DNA of 64,000 nucleotides from Lichina pygmaea (taxonomy: Eukaryota; Ascomycota; Lichinomycetes; Lichinales; Lichinaceae): assembly GCA_963422465.1 (NCBI GenBank), contig OY730172.1:4526001-4590000 (forward strand). The letters are read 5' to 3'. Numbering within the stretch: position 1 is the first letter of the stretch; every line of letters begins with the position of its first letter. This document shows positions 12,901 through 23,964 of the stretch, piece by piece. A model generated the notes under the pieces. That model had not been told where the DNA came from and did not search any database. It was given only the letters and a program-made list of their open reading frames with translations. Position numbers and translations under genes: made by a program.

Positions 12901-13668
12901 CTTGCCCATATCACCGCACGGACTCCAGCAAGCACTTGCGGCCCCCCGTCGCCGAACCGAAGTGAGACCAGTGCGGAGTGCTCCCGAAGCAACGCACAGT
13001 CATAGTTATCTCCGTCCCCTCTGTGAGTCGGCATCGTGGCATCAGCCATCGACCAGAGTCTCGTCAGCCATGCTCTCGCAGGAGCGACGGCCCATTCGGA
13101 TGGCACACGATTGCGATCGAGATTCGATGCAATGCGCTGCGCTGCGCGGTGCTGCAGCTGCGGTGCTACAGCTGCGCTGTATCTCGTACGATTGCTGGGA
13201 AGAGAAGACCACGGACTCCGCTTCTGGCGGTCAAGGATCCGACTCTGGACGTACAGATCTACCCTGGAGGATCCGGCCACACACGAGAACTCGTTGTATG
13301 CGCCATGTTCATCCGAGAGGAGAGAGTTTTCCTCGCCGTCTGCGAAACGGAGCTGAACCCTGCACTGCGCCGCGGTACGGTAGCTCGGTCGCTGCGAACA
13401 CGTACGTATGTACCCCTCATCCAGCAGCTTCCTTGCTTGCGTGACGCACACCGAGTCTGCCATGGGCCGGACCTCGTCGCAAGCTTGATCGGCCCCTTTT
13501 TCCTTCTTCTCCTTCTTTCGGGGAAACATGCTCTGGTCCATCGAAGAGGAGACGCGCTCGTAAGGGGAGACAGACAGCACACGGCTACCTTGGCCATCCA
13601 GCCACTGTTGCAGGGTCACTTTGCTTCAGCGAGCAGCCCAGAAGAGTCTTGTTGTTACATACAGCTCA
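9975..13668. other. Long intergenic region, no gene recognised
   Basis: The C-terminal part of a XlnR protein was looked for here and not found. Open frames of up to about 400 codons lack motifs. A pyrimidine-rich leader at 11470-11550, then an ATG at 11549 and a GTAAGA-type splice donor near 11586, look gene-like, but no downstream exon could be matched. GTAC clusters occur near 10260, 10630, 11215 and 12230. Confidence 0.4.
12664..12709. repeat. Short tandem repeat, 11-base unit
   Basis: Four copies of GGCCAGCGCGA, the last one degenerate. It lies in apparently non-coding DNA. Confidence 0.6.
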
Positions 13669-14520
13669 TCATCTAGTTGTTTCAAGTTCTGTCGTGACAC
13701 TTGTCGGCTGCTTCCAGCCGTTCACATTTGACCAGACAACCGTCTGTGGTGGCGATGTGATACACTTTACATGTGTATACCTATATTCCATCGTCGGTGT
13801 TGAAATCGTGATTACCGAGGTGATCAAGATTCGAGGCCCGTAGCATTCCACCGAAGAGGTGTAGAGAATCGAGCTTGAACATCTGTGCCACCGAGTCAGC
13901 ACGGGCGCAGCTCTGCAGAGGTAGAAGCAAGTGTAAATATGTGGAGGAGCCTGGAACATTGCCGCACCGAGCGAAACCTGGAAGATGGAAAACTCAGAGG
14001 TACCAGAGTACTCAAAATCGACATCCTTCTCAACCGTTGAGATCTTGAACCGATCATCCTGCTCGAGTCCGTGCCAAGGCCATTGGATCATGCGCAGTCA
14101 AGTTTTGGGCTGTGGGCGACACTTGACCTGGGAATCTCTCATCTCGAGACGCCAAAGAATGCTCGTACAAGTCATGTTGGTAGCTTTGCACAGACATCTC
14201 ACTGGGCTGATAACATTCATTCGCTCTATATCACATGGAGCCGTTGTAATGAAGTCTGAGACTTGGGAGTAGTACAATTGATAGAGAAATCCGTCCCGCG
14301 GGCTGACCTGACCCTTCGAGTTTTTAGTCTCTGTTGCACAACAACGGACTGGTGGAACGACAGCGAGGGGACCTGCCGAGTCAGCACTACGGTGCAGTAC
14401 GTACCGTATGTAGTTGACTCTGCGGCTGGGGCACGCAGGCGCGACAGCGAGGATCACGACAAGTATAAAGAGAGCAGCAGCAGCAGTAGATCCACTTGAA
14501 CGGCCGAGGAGGCCGTTCAC
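13669..14520 (-). other. Possible minus-strand secreted-protein gene or relic
   Basis: The frame from 14520 opens with MNGLLGRSSGSTAAAALFIL and more hydrophobic residues, resembling a signal peptide. Further along, a stretch containing TNMTCTSILWRLEMRDSQ can be joined through a GTCAAG...GAGCAG intron of about 75 bases to DDRFKISTVEKDVDFEYSGT and on to FQVSLGAAMFQAPP. The joined piece reads like a real small secreted protein. The link between the two parts is unresolved and I do not recognise the family. Confidence 0.2.
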
Positions 14521-14538
14521 TCTGAAGAGTCAGAGTGA
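14498..14538. repeat. Two adjoining perfect hairpins
   Basis: 14498-14518 has an 8-base stem (GAACGGCC/GGCCGTTC) with a 5-base loop. 14517-14538 has an 8-base stem (TCACTCTG/CAGAGTGA) with a 6-base loop. Confidence 0.5.
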
Positions 14539-17083
14539 ATGGAATCCACAGTCTCTGGTGTTTTGCTCGGGTCAGGTCCGGACCGTGGGCCCAACTCCCA
14601 ACATTTGCCACCAAACCCTGGCATTCCATGTGTTCTAGGGTTGTTGCCACACACTTGAAAGAACAGCAAATCGAAGTTGTTTCAACTTTCAGATGGCACT
14701 TGGGACCTCCAATCATGGCTGTACTTGCGGAGAAACAAGTACAGGGGAAATTTTTTTTCCACATGTGTGGCCCACAACGGCAGAACATTGGATCGTGAAG
14801 AACAGCTCGAGATATATCTGGGTGCTTTCCACGGTCCCGATACCGGTCTGCTGGGTGTCCCGGACACTCCATATCTGTCGCTTCCCATCCCGTAGAGGCT
14901 GAGAAGTGCGTTGAGGAGGCGGGGGAGCTTCATCCATCTTTGGCCGAGATGGAGAGTCTTACCGTAAGGCGTCGTAGCGCTGAGGATAGTGACGCGTCAC
15001 CGAACTTGTCGGGGAAGATGCTTCTCCCATCTCGACCTGCCCTGGCGTCCGAAGTGCATCATGCCCAGCTCATGACTCGAGATGGAGTGGGTGGCCTGGC
15101 TGTGAGATCATCCACCTCTGCTCTCTACTTCCGTGGCTGGGCTTCCAAGTCTCAAGATGGTGCTGTTGCCGACGACAGGGAGGACCGTCGGTCCTGTTTC
15201 TGATCGGACCCTTGACTGGACTAGGCAAAAGTCTGACCGGTGCTCTGTATGCTTGACAGAGGGGCTGATCTGGAGCTTCGTGCACCTGGCTGTCGAACTC
15301 AGACCGTCAAGTCGAGCCTGCTGTCTGCGGTAACTGGCCAGCTACCGACCAATGCTCCTTCCTATCTAGTCTCCTGCTAGGCGCCTGCCCGACGCCCTCC
15401 ACCTCGACCGTGTGACTGACGTCGCATCCGGCCTCGGTCAGCCCAGACCCCCCCCCCCCCGCTGGATGGAGACTAAAATGTAGTAGAAAAACATGCTTCT
15501 ATTCCGTGGCGGGCGGTTGACTTGATTCTTGGGATCGTGAAGGTTCAAGAGTCGCCTGCCGCGCACGCCAGGCTCCGGCTGGATCGTGATGGGCCAGCCA
15601 TGCATACCGCAAGGGATGAAACCAGGAAACAAGGGATTGGACTGATTATCACGACCCCAACCAATGTCTTTAGCCCAGCACGTGCAAACGTGCCAGCCAC
15701 ACTACGGTATTCAGCCCACATACTGTACTCCCGTACGGTCATCGCACAACAGGAGGCATCGTGTTCATCTTTTCCTTTCCAATCGTTCTATCACAGACGC
15801 ATGCAAGCCGACGACGGATCAGGCTTGAAGGGGGCTATGCCAAGCTCCCACTTGGATCGTCACAGGCCACCGTCGGCCTACGTATCATAGGGGCTGAAGC
15901 CAGGAGTGGCCTCAAGGGCCGGATGTCTCTGCCCCAGTAGCCGCAAACACGCCGGCCACACCACCGCAGCGTCTCGGCCAGCTGCCGACTGTCCATCGTG
16001 CAACAGGCCTCTATCACCGATGCAACGCGAGCTGATGACGTAGCAGGCCTGAAGGTGGCAAAGGAAGGCTATGCGGTATGAGGAGCCTCCCCGGCTAGAC
16101 GATATTCTCAGGCTGTGAAAACACAGGGGGCTTCTTGACTCTGCAGTGGCTGTTGTACAGGTACACTGTTCGTCTCGGCCCAGCAGCTCGTCTTCGGTAG
16201 CCAAGCGGCTTGGGTGGGGGCTACTGCTTCTTCTCCTCCAGACACGGAGACCGAACCGCCATCGCGGAGCACGTCGTCAACGACAGCCAAGCTCGGTGGC
16301 AGCCACGGCAGCTGTTTGACCTTTATTCCACCAGGACCATCTCGGTTGTGGAGGGTGGTGTCGTGGCACGTCAGGCACGACTTAATACCCCTCCCTCCTT
16401 CCCACTCATCCTAAGGCCCGTCGTCGTCGTCTTCTCCACCCGGTATCCTTGGGATGTTCTGCGACGGTCATGTGAAGAATGCGTCTGATCTGTTCTATGA
16501 AAATCAGGACTCGCGGGGGTGGGGGAGACAAGATGTTCACCTACATGCTGTCCAATCAACCCTTGTCTCGATCGACACAATGTCCCATTGCTGCAGTACA
16601 GACCGATAGCCCGCTCCATCAACAACGCCAATGACATGGACCTGGACAAAGACACTGATAGTTTGGCGTTCAACAGCACCCATTCCTTTCGAGCCACACC
16701 GGGAGAAGAAGAAGATGACGCAGGGTGGCAACTCAGTCAAGCCTGTTTCAATTGACGTCCTCCACCGGCAAGTCCCCCCTTGAGGATCTCAAGGAGTGCC
16801 TGAAACCAACTGACGCCTCGCTGGTGTACCTATCCAGGGTTCCCGTACAGAAGGGGGTTACCTGCTACATGCACTTCATGTTCGGCTAGGTAGATAGATT
16901 CCAGCGGCATGTTCGACGATGTGCTCAAGGTGGAAGATCCTCGGTGCCCCTACTTGGAGGGCCCAGGTATTTCCTGCTTTCGATCTAGGACCACTCGACG
17001 AGGCAAGTTGTGTTTGTAAGCCACAGACAGTTGATCTAATTTGAAGCTTGTGGAGAATTTTCTCTGGCCATGACATGGACCGC
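14539..17083. other. Intergenic region with diverged repeats
   Basis: Apart from the repeat described at 15300-16080, nothing is recognisable. Open frames are short and motif-free. A C10 run lies at 15449-15460. Confidence 0.4.
15300..16080 (+). repeat. Diverged direct repeats of about 150 bases
   Basis: Segments 15661-15845 and 15925-16080 align along their length. Shared blocks include GCAAACxxGCCxGCCACAC, ATCGxxCAACAGG, TCTATCAC, and CAGGC followed by TGAAGG and CTATGC. Many differences are C/T or G/A changes. A third, poorer copy starts near 15325, where GGCCAGCTxCCGAC recurs. Neither the origin nor any coding role is clear. Confidence 0.45.
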
Positions 17084-17776
17084 CTAGTAAAAGAAGCCCA
17101 GGATCTTCCCCGACACGTGTTTCCGTCTCGCCTCATCGTGATCCATAATGCCGGCCGAGGTGGTGAGGACAATGTATCCAAACTGACGCGAGGGCAGCAG
17201 CTTGACCACCCACTTCTCCAGATCGCCGAAGCGGATGTTGAACCGAGGGCTGATGACGCCGGTCTTGTTTAAGCTGGACAGGATCATATTAGCATCACGA
17301 TAAACTGGCAGAATGACAGCGTATACATACCGGCCATTGAGCTGGATGACAATCTTGCCGTTCCGATGGTCGTCAACTTCCTCGAATTCACCAATGTAGC
17401 CTGTTTGGATCGCGTTAGCATCGTGCTGTTACGAAGAACCATGTCACGAGCGTCACAGTCGAAGACTCGGAGCATCTTTTGGGTTTCTTCGTTGAAAGAC
17501 ATGCTTGATATATCGGGTTCTTAAAAGTCAAGGATCGTGGGAGATGAATGCGAACATGAGATGATTGACTAGTTATATCAACCCGAAGGAGAGGAATGCC
17601 ATATGCTCCGGAACAGGGTCACACGAGAGACCAGGCTACTCACCGTGCTTCTGCATGACGCTCAAGAACTTGACGATGACCTTCGAACTGGGCCGGATCA
17701 TGACCTGCCTCTTGCCCGCCTTTTCGGCATTGTTGATGCTCTTGAGGGCGTCATTGAGGACGCTTGTTCGAACCAT
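17084..17776 (-). CDS. rps22: 40S ribosomal protein uS8 (S22/S15a)
   Basis: Three exons (17644-17776, 17331-17400, 17084-17273; introns of 243 and 57 bases) encode exactly 130 residues, the usual length for uS8. The product begins [20 protein letters not shown] and runs through [47 protein letters not shown] and [20 protein letters not shown], ending in GKILGFFY. uS8 is a small-subunit protein that binds the central domain of 18S rRNA. All splice sites are GT-AG and every phase joins cleanly. An additional 5' untranslated exon, common in ribosomal protein genes, cannot be excluded. Confidence 0.95.
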
Positions 17777-18212
17777 CTTGAAGGCGGGTGTCTTGATGAG
17801 GACGGCAACGACGACGACCGGAGATCAGGATTTGAGATTCTCAAGCCCGTAGGAATGAGGTATCTGCATCGCGACCGGTGCTTGTCAGCTTCAGAGCTCT
17901 TGGACCAGAAGAGTGCCCTCCCATCTTCTCAGAGAGGGTTCTTCAGCCCGTTTCATCACCGCTTGCGGCGGAGCTGGGAGCCGTTGTCCATCTGTCAAAG
18001 TGAGGACGATGAACAGCTGTGGGAAGACGCTGGATACTCAGCTATGCGCCCTGTTTTGAGCATACGTACCTCGTGGTCGATGAAAGGCGTGGTGCGTGGA
18101 TAGATGGTCGTCAAGTCGGCAATTTTAGTGTTGGCGGTCGATGGGATTTTTGAAATTAGGGCTCGCATATCAAGCCCTAATCGGCACGTGACTGAAAGGT
18201 GCTAGTGGCGCA
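17777..18212. other. uS8 upstream region
   Basis: Presumed promoter and leader of the uS8 gene. It contains a CACGTG at 18185-18190. No gene is recognised. Confidence 0.4.
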
Positions 18213-18626
18213 GTGTGGCGGTGCTGACGGCGACACATCGACCAGGCGAGCGAGTAACAATTGGCGCCAGCGCTTCCACAATCCGGGCCACGCCGGAGCC
18301 TCTTCGCCGCCGTCTACACTCAAGTCGAGGGCGACGTTCCAGCTGCGGCCAAGCCCACCTTGCCGTCCGTATCCCCAGCAACGTCTGTCATCGATGGCGA
18401 CCTCGACGAGGATGAAGCTTCCAAGCCAGAAACATCTAGGCAGCGTCTTTCCCCAATCCTTGTCCTCGCCCTTTCCGCAGACTAGTTCACGCCGGCCAAG
18501 ATACAGGCCCATCTGCTGAACCATGGACCTGACCTCGACCGCGCCGTCAAAGGTGCCGACGAGAGGGCGCGTACAACGCTCGAGGACAAGCGCAAGAAGA
18601 ACAAGGACAAGAAGACACGAGCCTAA
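18213..18626 (+). pseudogene. Relic of the C-terminal part of a Bcs1-like AAA ATPase
   Basis: Translated across frames, this stretch shows, in order, VLTATHRPGE (compare the 'TTNHPE' segment before the second region of homology in Bcs1-like proteins), then IR/PGHA (compare 'IRPGRVD'), then LFAAVYTQVEGD. A variable linker follows, then FTPAKIQAHLL with a lysine-rich tail (LEDKRKKNKDKK), matching the family's 'FTPAEIQGFLL' and charged C-terminus. A TAG stop sits directly before FTPAK and at least one frame change lies upstream. No P-loop region precedes it. The order of blocks supports a fragmentary AAA ATPase pseudogene. The match is from memory of the family and is moderate. Confidence 0.42.
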
Positions 18627-19451
18627 GCAGCACGGACGACCGCCACTTTCCTTTTCTGCTTCCCGCACTTTAATCCGCGTCCCAGTGTTCAGCCCAGCAT
18701 AGCATATAGACAGTGACATGCTATGATATCCTCGTACGGCGAGAAGCTCTAGTACAGTACGGTACAGTACGGTACGACACAGTCTACTACGGCCACGGGC
18801 CGCGCATGCAGTGACGATGATGACAATGATGATGATGATGGCCATCGACCTCTCGACTCTCCACCCCCCTCTTCCTTTCTCTTGGGCGGGGCAATGGTGG
18901 AGAAACGAAAAGAAGCCCATCGGTAGGTACAGTAGATGGAATACAATCATATACCACCGCACCGACATCAATCTTCTTCTGTCTATTATTCTAGCTTGAG
19001 CCATTTTCTGTCCGTTCACGGGTCCCTGCTTGCTTCCTTACGACACCCGGCACCGCGGGACGGGGAGGGGAGGGGATGAGACAAGAACTGAGAGCTCTGG
19101 GTTTGCGCGGCGTTTCGTAGCACAAGGCGTGAACATTAATACTTGGCGCATTCTCGCGGGTTGTTCGGCCTTTACTTGTCGTAGACATGTACAGTAACGG
19201 TTGACTGTGCGATGAGCGGATTGGAGAGAGAACGATGCTGCAGGCAGGGGGAGGGGGGGTGGAAGAGATAAAGAGGCATGAGCTGGAGATGAGCTAGAGA
19301 AGAGCTACAAGATATAAAGCGTGAAAATGGAGAACACTGTTAGCTGTAGAAATGTCATGGTCGTCATCAAGAAGTCCGTGTTCGAGCAGTGCGAACGCTG
19401 CATCAAACAGAAAGAGAGCGGTGTCTACAAAGGCGTCGCAGGTTGTTGTGT
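18627..19451. other. Intergenic region
   Basis: Contains a palindromic run at 18750-18775 (repeated CAGTACGGTA) and a GATGAT run at 18815-18840. No gene is recognised. Confidence 0.4.
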
Positions 19452-20486
19452 TCATAGCTTCTTGTACAGCTCCTCGACATCGTGAACGAGATCTTCGACA
19501 TGCGATCCGCCAGGGCAATCCTTCCATCGGCCCGCGTCGCGGATGCAACGAACTTTATTGTCGAGGCGGATCTGGAACGATGATAAAGGGCGGTGAGTAA
19601 GTGCGTTGCTCAAGGAAAAAAGTGGGGTAAGGCGTTTGCCTCGAGTGGAGAGGAGGAAGGGGAGATACGGTCCACGTACGGTACAGCTAACGCCGACACC
19701 CGCGTCCGCGCTCCTCCGGACGCTGTCCCGTAAAAGTCCCGCCGCGTATGCATCGTCGCGGCTGATGCAGCCGTTGAGCCTTCCAAAGTCGATGCCGTGC
19801 TCGAGCGCGCAGTCCTCAATGAGAGTCCGCTCCGGGATGCGCTCGTACTCGCGCGTCAGACACATGGTGAAGCCGAGATAGATCTTCGGGTCCGGATAGA
19901 GGTCGGCCGCGCACAGCTCGATCATGTTGCCCAAGCACTCCATCGGGCCGTGCTTACATTCGACGCTGTCGTCGACGCTCGAGGCCCTGCATGTCACGCG
20001 GCAGGAGGAGGTTAGCTCTGCTCCGTTTGCATTGCCATGTCGAACGTGGGCGTGGAGGGAAGTGAGACCATCCACTCGGGATTGGTTGGGGGGATATCTA
20101 GACTGACGGGCTCACCTCCCGATATACGACAGCTTGAAGTCGACCTTGTCTTGCACCCTCTGCATCGCCGGTAGGATGAGGTCGTGCAGGCAATCTTTCG
20201 CATCAGGACATTTGCTCATGATATGCGCCTCGAGGGGAACGGCCTTGCGAGGACGGATTGTCGTCGCTTTGATCGCATTGCCGCGGGGGGAACGAAGCGA
20301 GACACGCCGGCGCAAGTGCGTGTATGATCGGTAGAGCAGGAGGGAGGAAAAGATCACCGCGACTACTAGGAGCAGCCATTGCCTACGGCGCCGCTTCGAA
20401 CGGTTCGAGAGGCTCTGATCCAGACCTGGGGCTTGCCACCATTGCTGGCTGTCTCGCACCGCCGGCCGTCGCTGTTTTTCGTCCAT
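19452..20486 (-). CDS. GILT-family thiol reductase-like membrane protein
   Basis: Three exons (20116-20486, 19680-19986, 19452-19571) encode 265 residues. A basic cytosolic stretch (KRRRRQ) precedes one membrane span at about 37-52 (WLLLVVAVIFSSLLLY), giving a type II topology. The luminal part follows the GILT layout: VPLEAHIMSKCPDAKDCL, then VDFKLSYIG, CKHGPMECLGNMIELC, YLGFTMCLTREY, IPERTLIEDCALEHGIDF and a C-terminal SCT-IRLDNKVRCIRD block. GILT enzymes reduce protein disulfides in acidic compartments. Here the first cysteine pair is C93 and C99 (C-x5-C) instead of the C-x2-C of the animal enzyme, so redox activity should not be assumed. Introns are GT-AG (129 and 108 bases). Confidence 0.82.
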
Positions 20487-21595
20487 TGATACCGTCGAGA
20501 GGGTCGCAGTGATCGTTCACGAGACGAGACCAGCTGATCCTCGAGCTCGAAACTGGATGCCGACCGTTTTATTGATTTTGTCGCTGGAGGTCTAGCAGCG
20601 GTCCATACCGGAACATGTACGTAACGTACGTAGTACGTACTCTGTCGTGGATGCTCAGTACGAGTACGGAGGTACGTGCATACGTATGTATGTACAGTAA
20701 GACGTCATAAGTCGAAATCGACTTCGGGTACGACCATCTGACTGTTAGTTCGTATGTAATGCGACTTCAAAATCCCGGAGAACTACCGATATGGTCACAC
20801 TACTTATGACCACTGCGACCAATGGCATGTAGAGATATACGCAGGCTTGTATTACATACGACACTGTACTTACATACTCCGTACTCTATCTGGTACATAT
20901 GTACCGTAGGCCGACCGTCACACTAACGGTGCCGCGGCGTGCCGGATGATTAAGCAGTCAGAGTCTAGCTTAGTCAGCTTGATTAATCAGCTGATCCTGC
21001 GTGTAGTAGAAAAAGTCTTGTCCAGCGACCATCGTGCTACATACACCTACCAATAGACTCGACATCCAGAGTACCAACTACGTATGTACGGAGGTACCGT
21101 ACGTCAAAATGCAACCAGCACGTCTTCCGATCCAAAGACTCTCTGGCAAAAGTGAGTCTAGAATGGGGCGTGCTTCTTCCAAAGAACAGAATCTAATCGT
21201 AGACTGCTTATTTTTGAGTTCGCTGTTCCCCAAACACTAGCTATCGTATAGATACGATAGAACCTATCATCGATTCCTGGATGAGGACATTGGGTTCGGA
21301 CTCTTCTGCAGTATATACGTAGAAAGGTATCTTCAGGTTCTTAGTTGTCAGTATGAATGGAGACTGTCATTGTCACTTATAACGTTGCTATCTTGCGACA
21401 AATCTTACTCTAGCAAGACTCTCAATTCTGCTTGGAATAAGAAGCCAAGGCCAGGAAAATTCTTGTCGAGTACAAACTGCTATCAATTGTCTGATTCAGG
21501 AGAGCTCGGATGTGATCCAGCCCTTTACGACTTTTATGGACCGACAGCATATGAAGAGGAGGAAGGTTTGAGGAACAGGTATCGTCAGGGACACT
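20487..21595. other. Intergenic region with a probable third MITE-like remnant
   Basis: Between about 20690 and 20880 the sequence resembles the 2.1 and 3.1 kb elements. The reverse complement of its right part contains GTACAGTGTC, ACAAG and CTGCGTA in the order seen in their termini, and TAATGCGAC is shared with the interior of copy 2. Dense GTAC palindromes flank it (20610-20700, 20860-20910). No gene is recognised. Confidence 0.35.
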
Positions 21596-22240
21596 TCAAC
21601 ACCCGTATGGTGGGGCCGCATAAGGTGGTCCTCGGACCGGACATGATGCTGTCTCGGTAAGGATGCCAGTCGCACAACCCGCGCGACAAGCGGTCTTGCA
21701 GGGGAAGGTGCTGGTCGAGGTCGGCGTGCACGGGCAAGCCTCGGTCGGACAAGGCCGGGTCTCGGTGATCAGCTCAATGCATTGAAGCTCGACGCAATCG
21801 GTCGGTTCCGGTGGGCAGCCGGTTGACTGTGAGACGCGCGTGACGGCCGTATAGCATCCCGGGCAGGGCGACGATATGACGGTGTTGGTGATCGTCGGGC
21901 AGCCAATCTGACGACACCCGGGACACTTTCCCTTCTCGGTCTTGGTCTGGGTGGTCGGGCAGTCCGAGTTGGGACACGGCAGCGTCACAACCTCCGTTTC
22001 GAGCCTCAGGCACTGCAGCGGCGGCGCGCATCTCAACAGCGGGCAGACCTTCGGCGGCGTAGTTACGGTGGCGGTGTAGCACTTGGTCTTGGTCCCCGTA
22101 GGCTCGGCCGAGACGCAGACGCTGGGAGTGGACGCCAATTAACAGGGCCAACAACATCTCTGCCAAGGAGTCAGAGGGGATGCTTACCCGAGGAAGATGG
22201 CGAGGGCCAGAAAGGCACGGTCAAGGCCTGCTGTCAACAT
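21596..22240 (-). CDS. Small secreted cysteine-rich protein with CPxC motifs
   Basis: Two exons (22188-22240, 21596-22121; GT-AG intron of 66 bases) encode 192 residues. The product starts with a signal peptide, MLTAGLDRAFLALAIFLG, with cleavage likely near VCVSA. The mature part is rich in cysteine, proline and threonine, with repeated CP steps: LPCPNSDCP, KGKCPGCRQ, SSPCPGCYTA and ACPCTPTSTSTFPC. It has no membrane segment and no clear GPI signal, ending YAAPPYGC. I do not recognise a named family. The CPxC/threonine-rich style recalls fungal wall or surface proteins. It shares CPxC motifs and promoter layout with the giant protein at 27229-31239. An alternative acceptor (CCTTGGCAG) would give a different start to exon 2 and a broken frame. 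Confidence 0.72.
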
Positions 22241-22348
22241 CGTGACGGTTTTTGACGGACGATATCAAGCTATGGGACAGTATGACCTCAGTGAAGCGCA
22301 GATTCAAGTTGGACGAGCGCGGAGAGAGCGAACACCCCATGCCTCCTG

Positions 22349-22356
22349 TTATATAT
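22349..22356 (-). promoter_or_regulatory. TATA box of the small CPxC gene
   Basis: ATATATAA on the minus strand, with its near edge 109 bases upstream of the start codon at 22240. A TATA element at this spacing suits a regulated secreted-protein gene. Confidence 0.5.
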
Positions 22357-23964
22357 CCTCCTCTGGGGGGAAAGATTCCCCTTGCGGCGAGCGGGAGGGG
22401 GACACATTCTCCCACACAGCGTCCCAAATTTCCTCCGGCGAACCACCGTCATTGGCCAGAACCCAACCCTTCGGGTCGGCGACCCCGCATTCGGATAAAT
22501 ACTGTAGGCCGGCTTGCGGTTCAGCTCGTCAGGTTCGCGCGACCATCAGCTCGCTACCGGCCGGAGCAAGCGTTGGGCTCTGGTGGTGGGGTCGTCCTGT
22601 GGCAACTTGGTTCCGCGTGGTACTGACAGAGCCACTGCCTGGCCAATGTAGACAGGATCCAGAACAAGGTGCGTTGAGACTAGCGTTGGCAAGACGACTG
22701 GTCCAGGATTCGGAGGAAGTGATTCCCGTCACGGCCTTGCTTTTTTCGGTAGATAGTTATCGTCATCATAGGCCGAGCCGTCTTTGCCAGGAAGCGGCAT
22801 TGGCCTCCCATCACCTGCCGGCAGAGGCTTAGTTGATCTTGTTACCTGCCCATGCCAGCGAGCATGGCCATGGCCCCGTGATCAATTGGTGCATTTGCAG
22901 TCGAAGCCAAGCATGAGAGGTTCCGATCACCTTGGTCGTGTGGGGTCTGTTTTGATGGTTGTGGAGAAGACTGAACGTCGGCTTGCATAGCTGAGCGGGT
23001 CACCGTATCAGATGCACCATGGAATGCAGATCTGGTATAGCTGTACTTCCGTAGGAGTGTTTGAATCGTACTAACAGTCTCAAGGTGCGAATCATCGTTC
23101 AAGCCGCCGAAGACCACTACCGTCCTCTGATTTTCTGGAAGATGAAAGGATGTCGGGGTAGCTCTAGCAATAGCCTTACTCATAAGGCTATCTGAACTGC
23201 TTCGAATGCAGAAAAGCAAAGCACTATCAAACTCTCCTCTCCCCAGAGAAGTGAATAACTTCTATCCCGCCGTAGGGATCTGACATATGCTGTACGTATC
23301 GTACGCATGTTTTGTACCATCATTCCGTAGTCTTAGTACCGGTAAAGCTAGTACGTAACCGTGGTAGCGTACGGAGGCGTGTAGCTACTGTAGCTGCAGA
23401 TGTGTAGGGTGACACCGGCGAGGGGTAACAGAAGGAGAAACACGCTTCGAGAGTACTCTGCACTTGTAGATGTCGTGCTGTCAGGACGGCTCGACGGCCT
23501 TCTCTACCAATGACGGCGGCGTCGATAGACAGAGCAAGGTCTTGTTCTGAGAACAAGACACCCCCATGCGTTTGTATTGATTGGGGATCTGTTCTCGGTG
23601 GCCGCGGTCCAGAAACAGATGATCTCGAGTAGATACGTACCTCGAACGGACGTACGGAGTACGTACCGGTACGTACGTACATACGGGTAATTGTGAAGCT
23701 GACTAATAGGGCAGGGCCAGTCACATATCTGATAGGAGGGGCAGGCACGTGACGTCGAGTAGGCCCCCCTCGTCACTGCATGGAGCAACTGAGTTGATGG
23801 CCAAGCTGGCACGTGCCTTCAAAACACCACCGAACCAAACCTTAGCCTAGGAACGATCTGATAGCCCAGAGAGTCTAATTATTTCTCCGGTGTAGGATCA
23901 ACTCATCACTGCCACCGCTGAATCCAGAGCCGCTCTCTTATCCACCAACAGCACTCAAGCCAAG
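22357..23964. other. Intergenic region
   Basis: No coding frame with a motif was found. GTAC-rich palindromes lie at 23290-23360 and 23630-23690. The last part is the presumed promoter of the aldehyde dehydrogenase gene. Confidence 0.4.

Noticed and set aside
12245-13619. Long plus- and minus-strand frames
   Set aside because: Overlapping, arginine-rich, motif-free. Likely chance open frames in GC-rich DNA.
15290-15480. ABC-transporter-like segment (VKSSLLSAVTGQLP) in one plus frame
   Set aside because: The residues before it do not form a Walker A motif, and no signature or Walker B follows in any frame. Chance similarity within a repeat is more likely.
18177-19019. Minus-strand frame of 280 codons with a hydrophobic start
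   Set aside because: It includes translated low-complexity DNA (ATGATG, GTACGG runs) and runs opposite the better supported Bcs1-like relic.
22888-23220. Short minus-strand protein fragment near 23.0-23.2 kb
   Set aside because: No family motif, no start with leader, and no splice sites linking it to neighbours.
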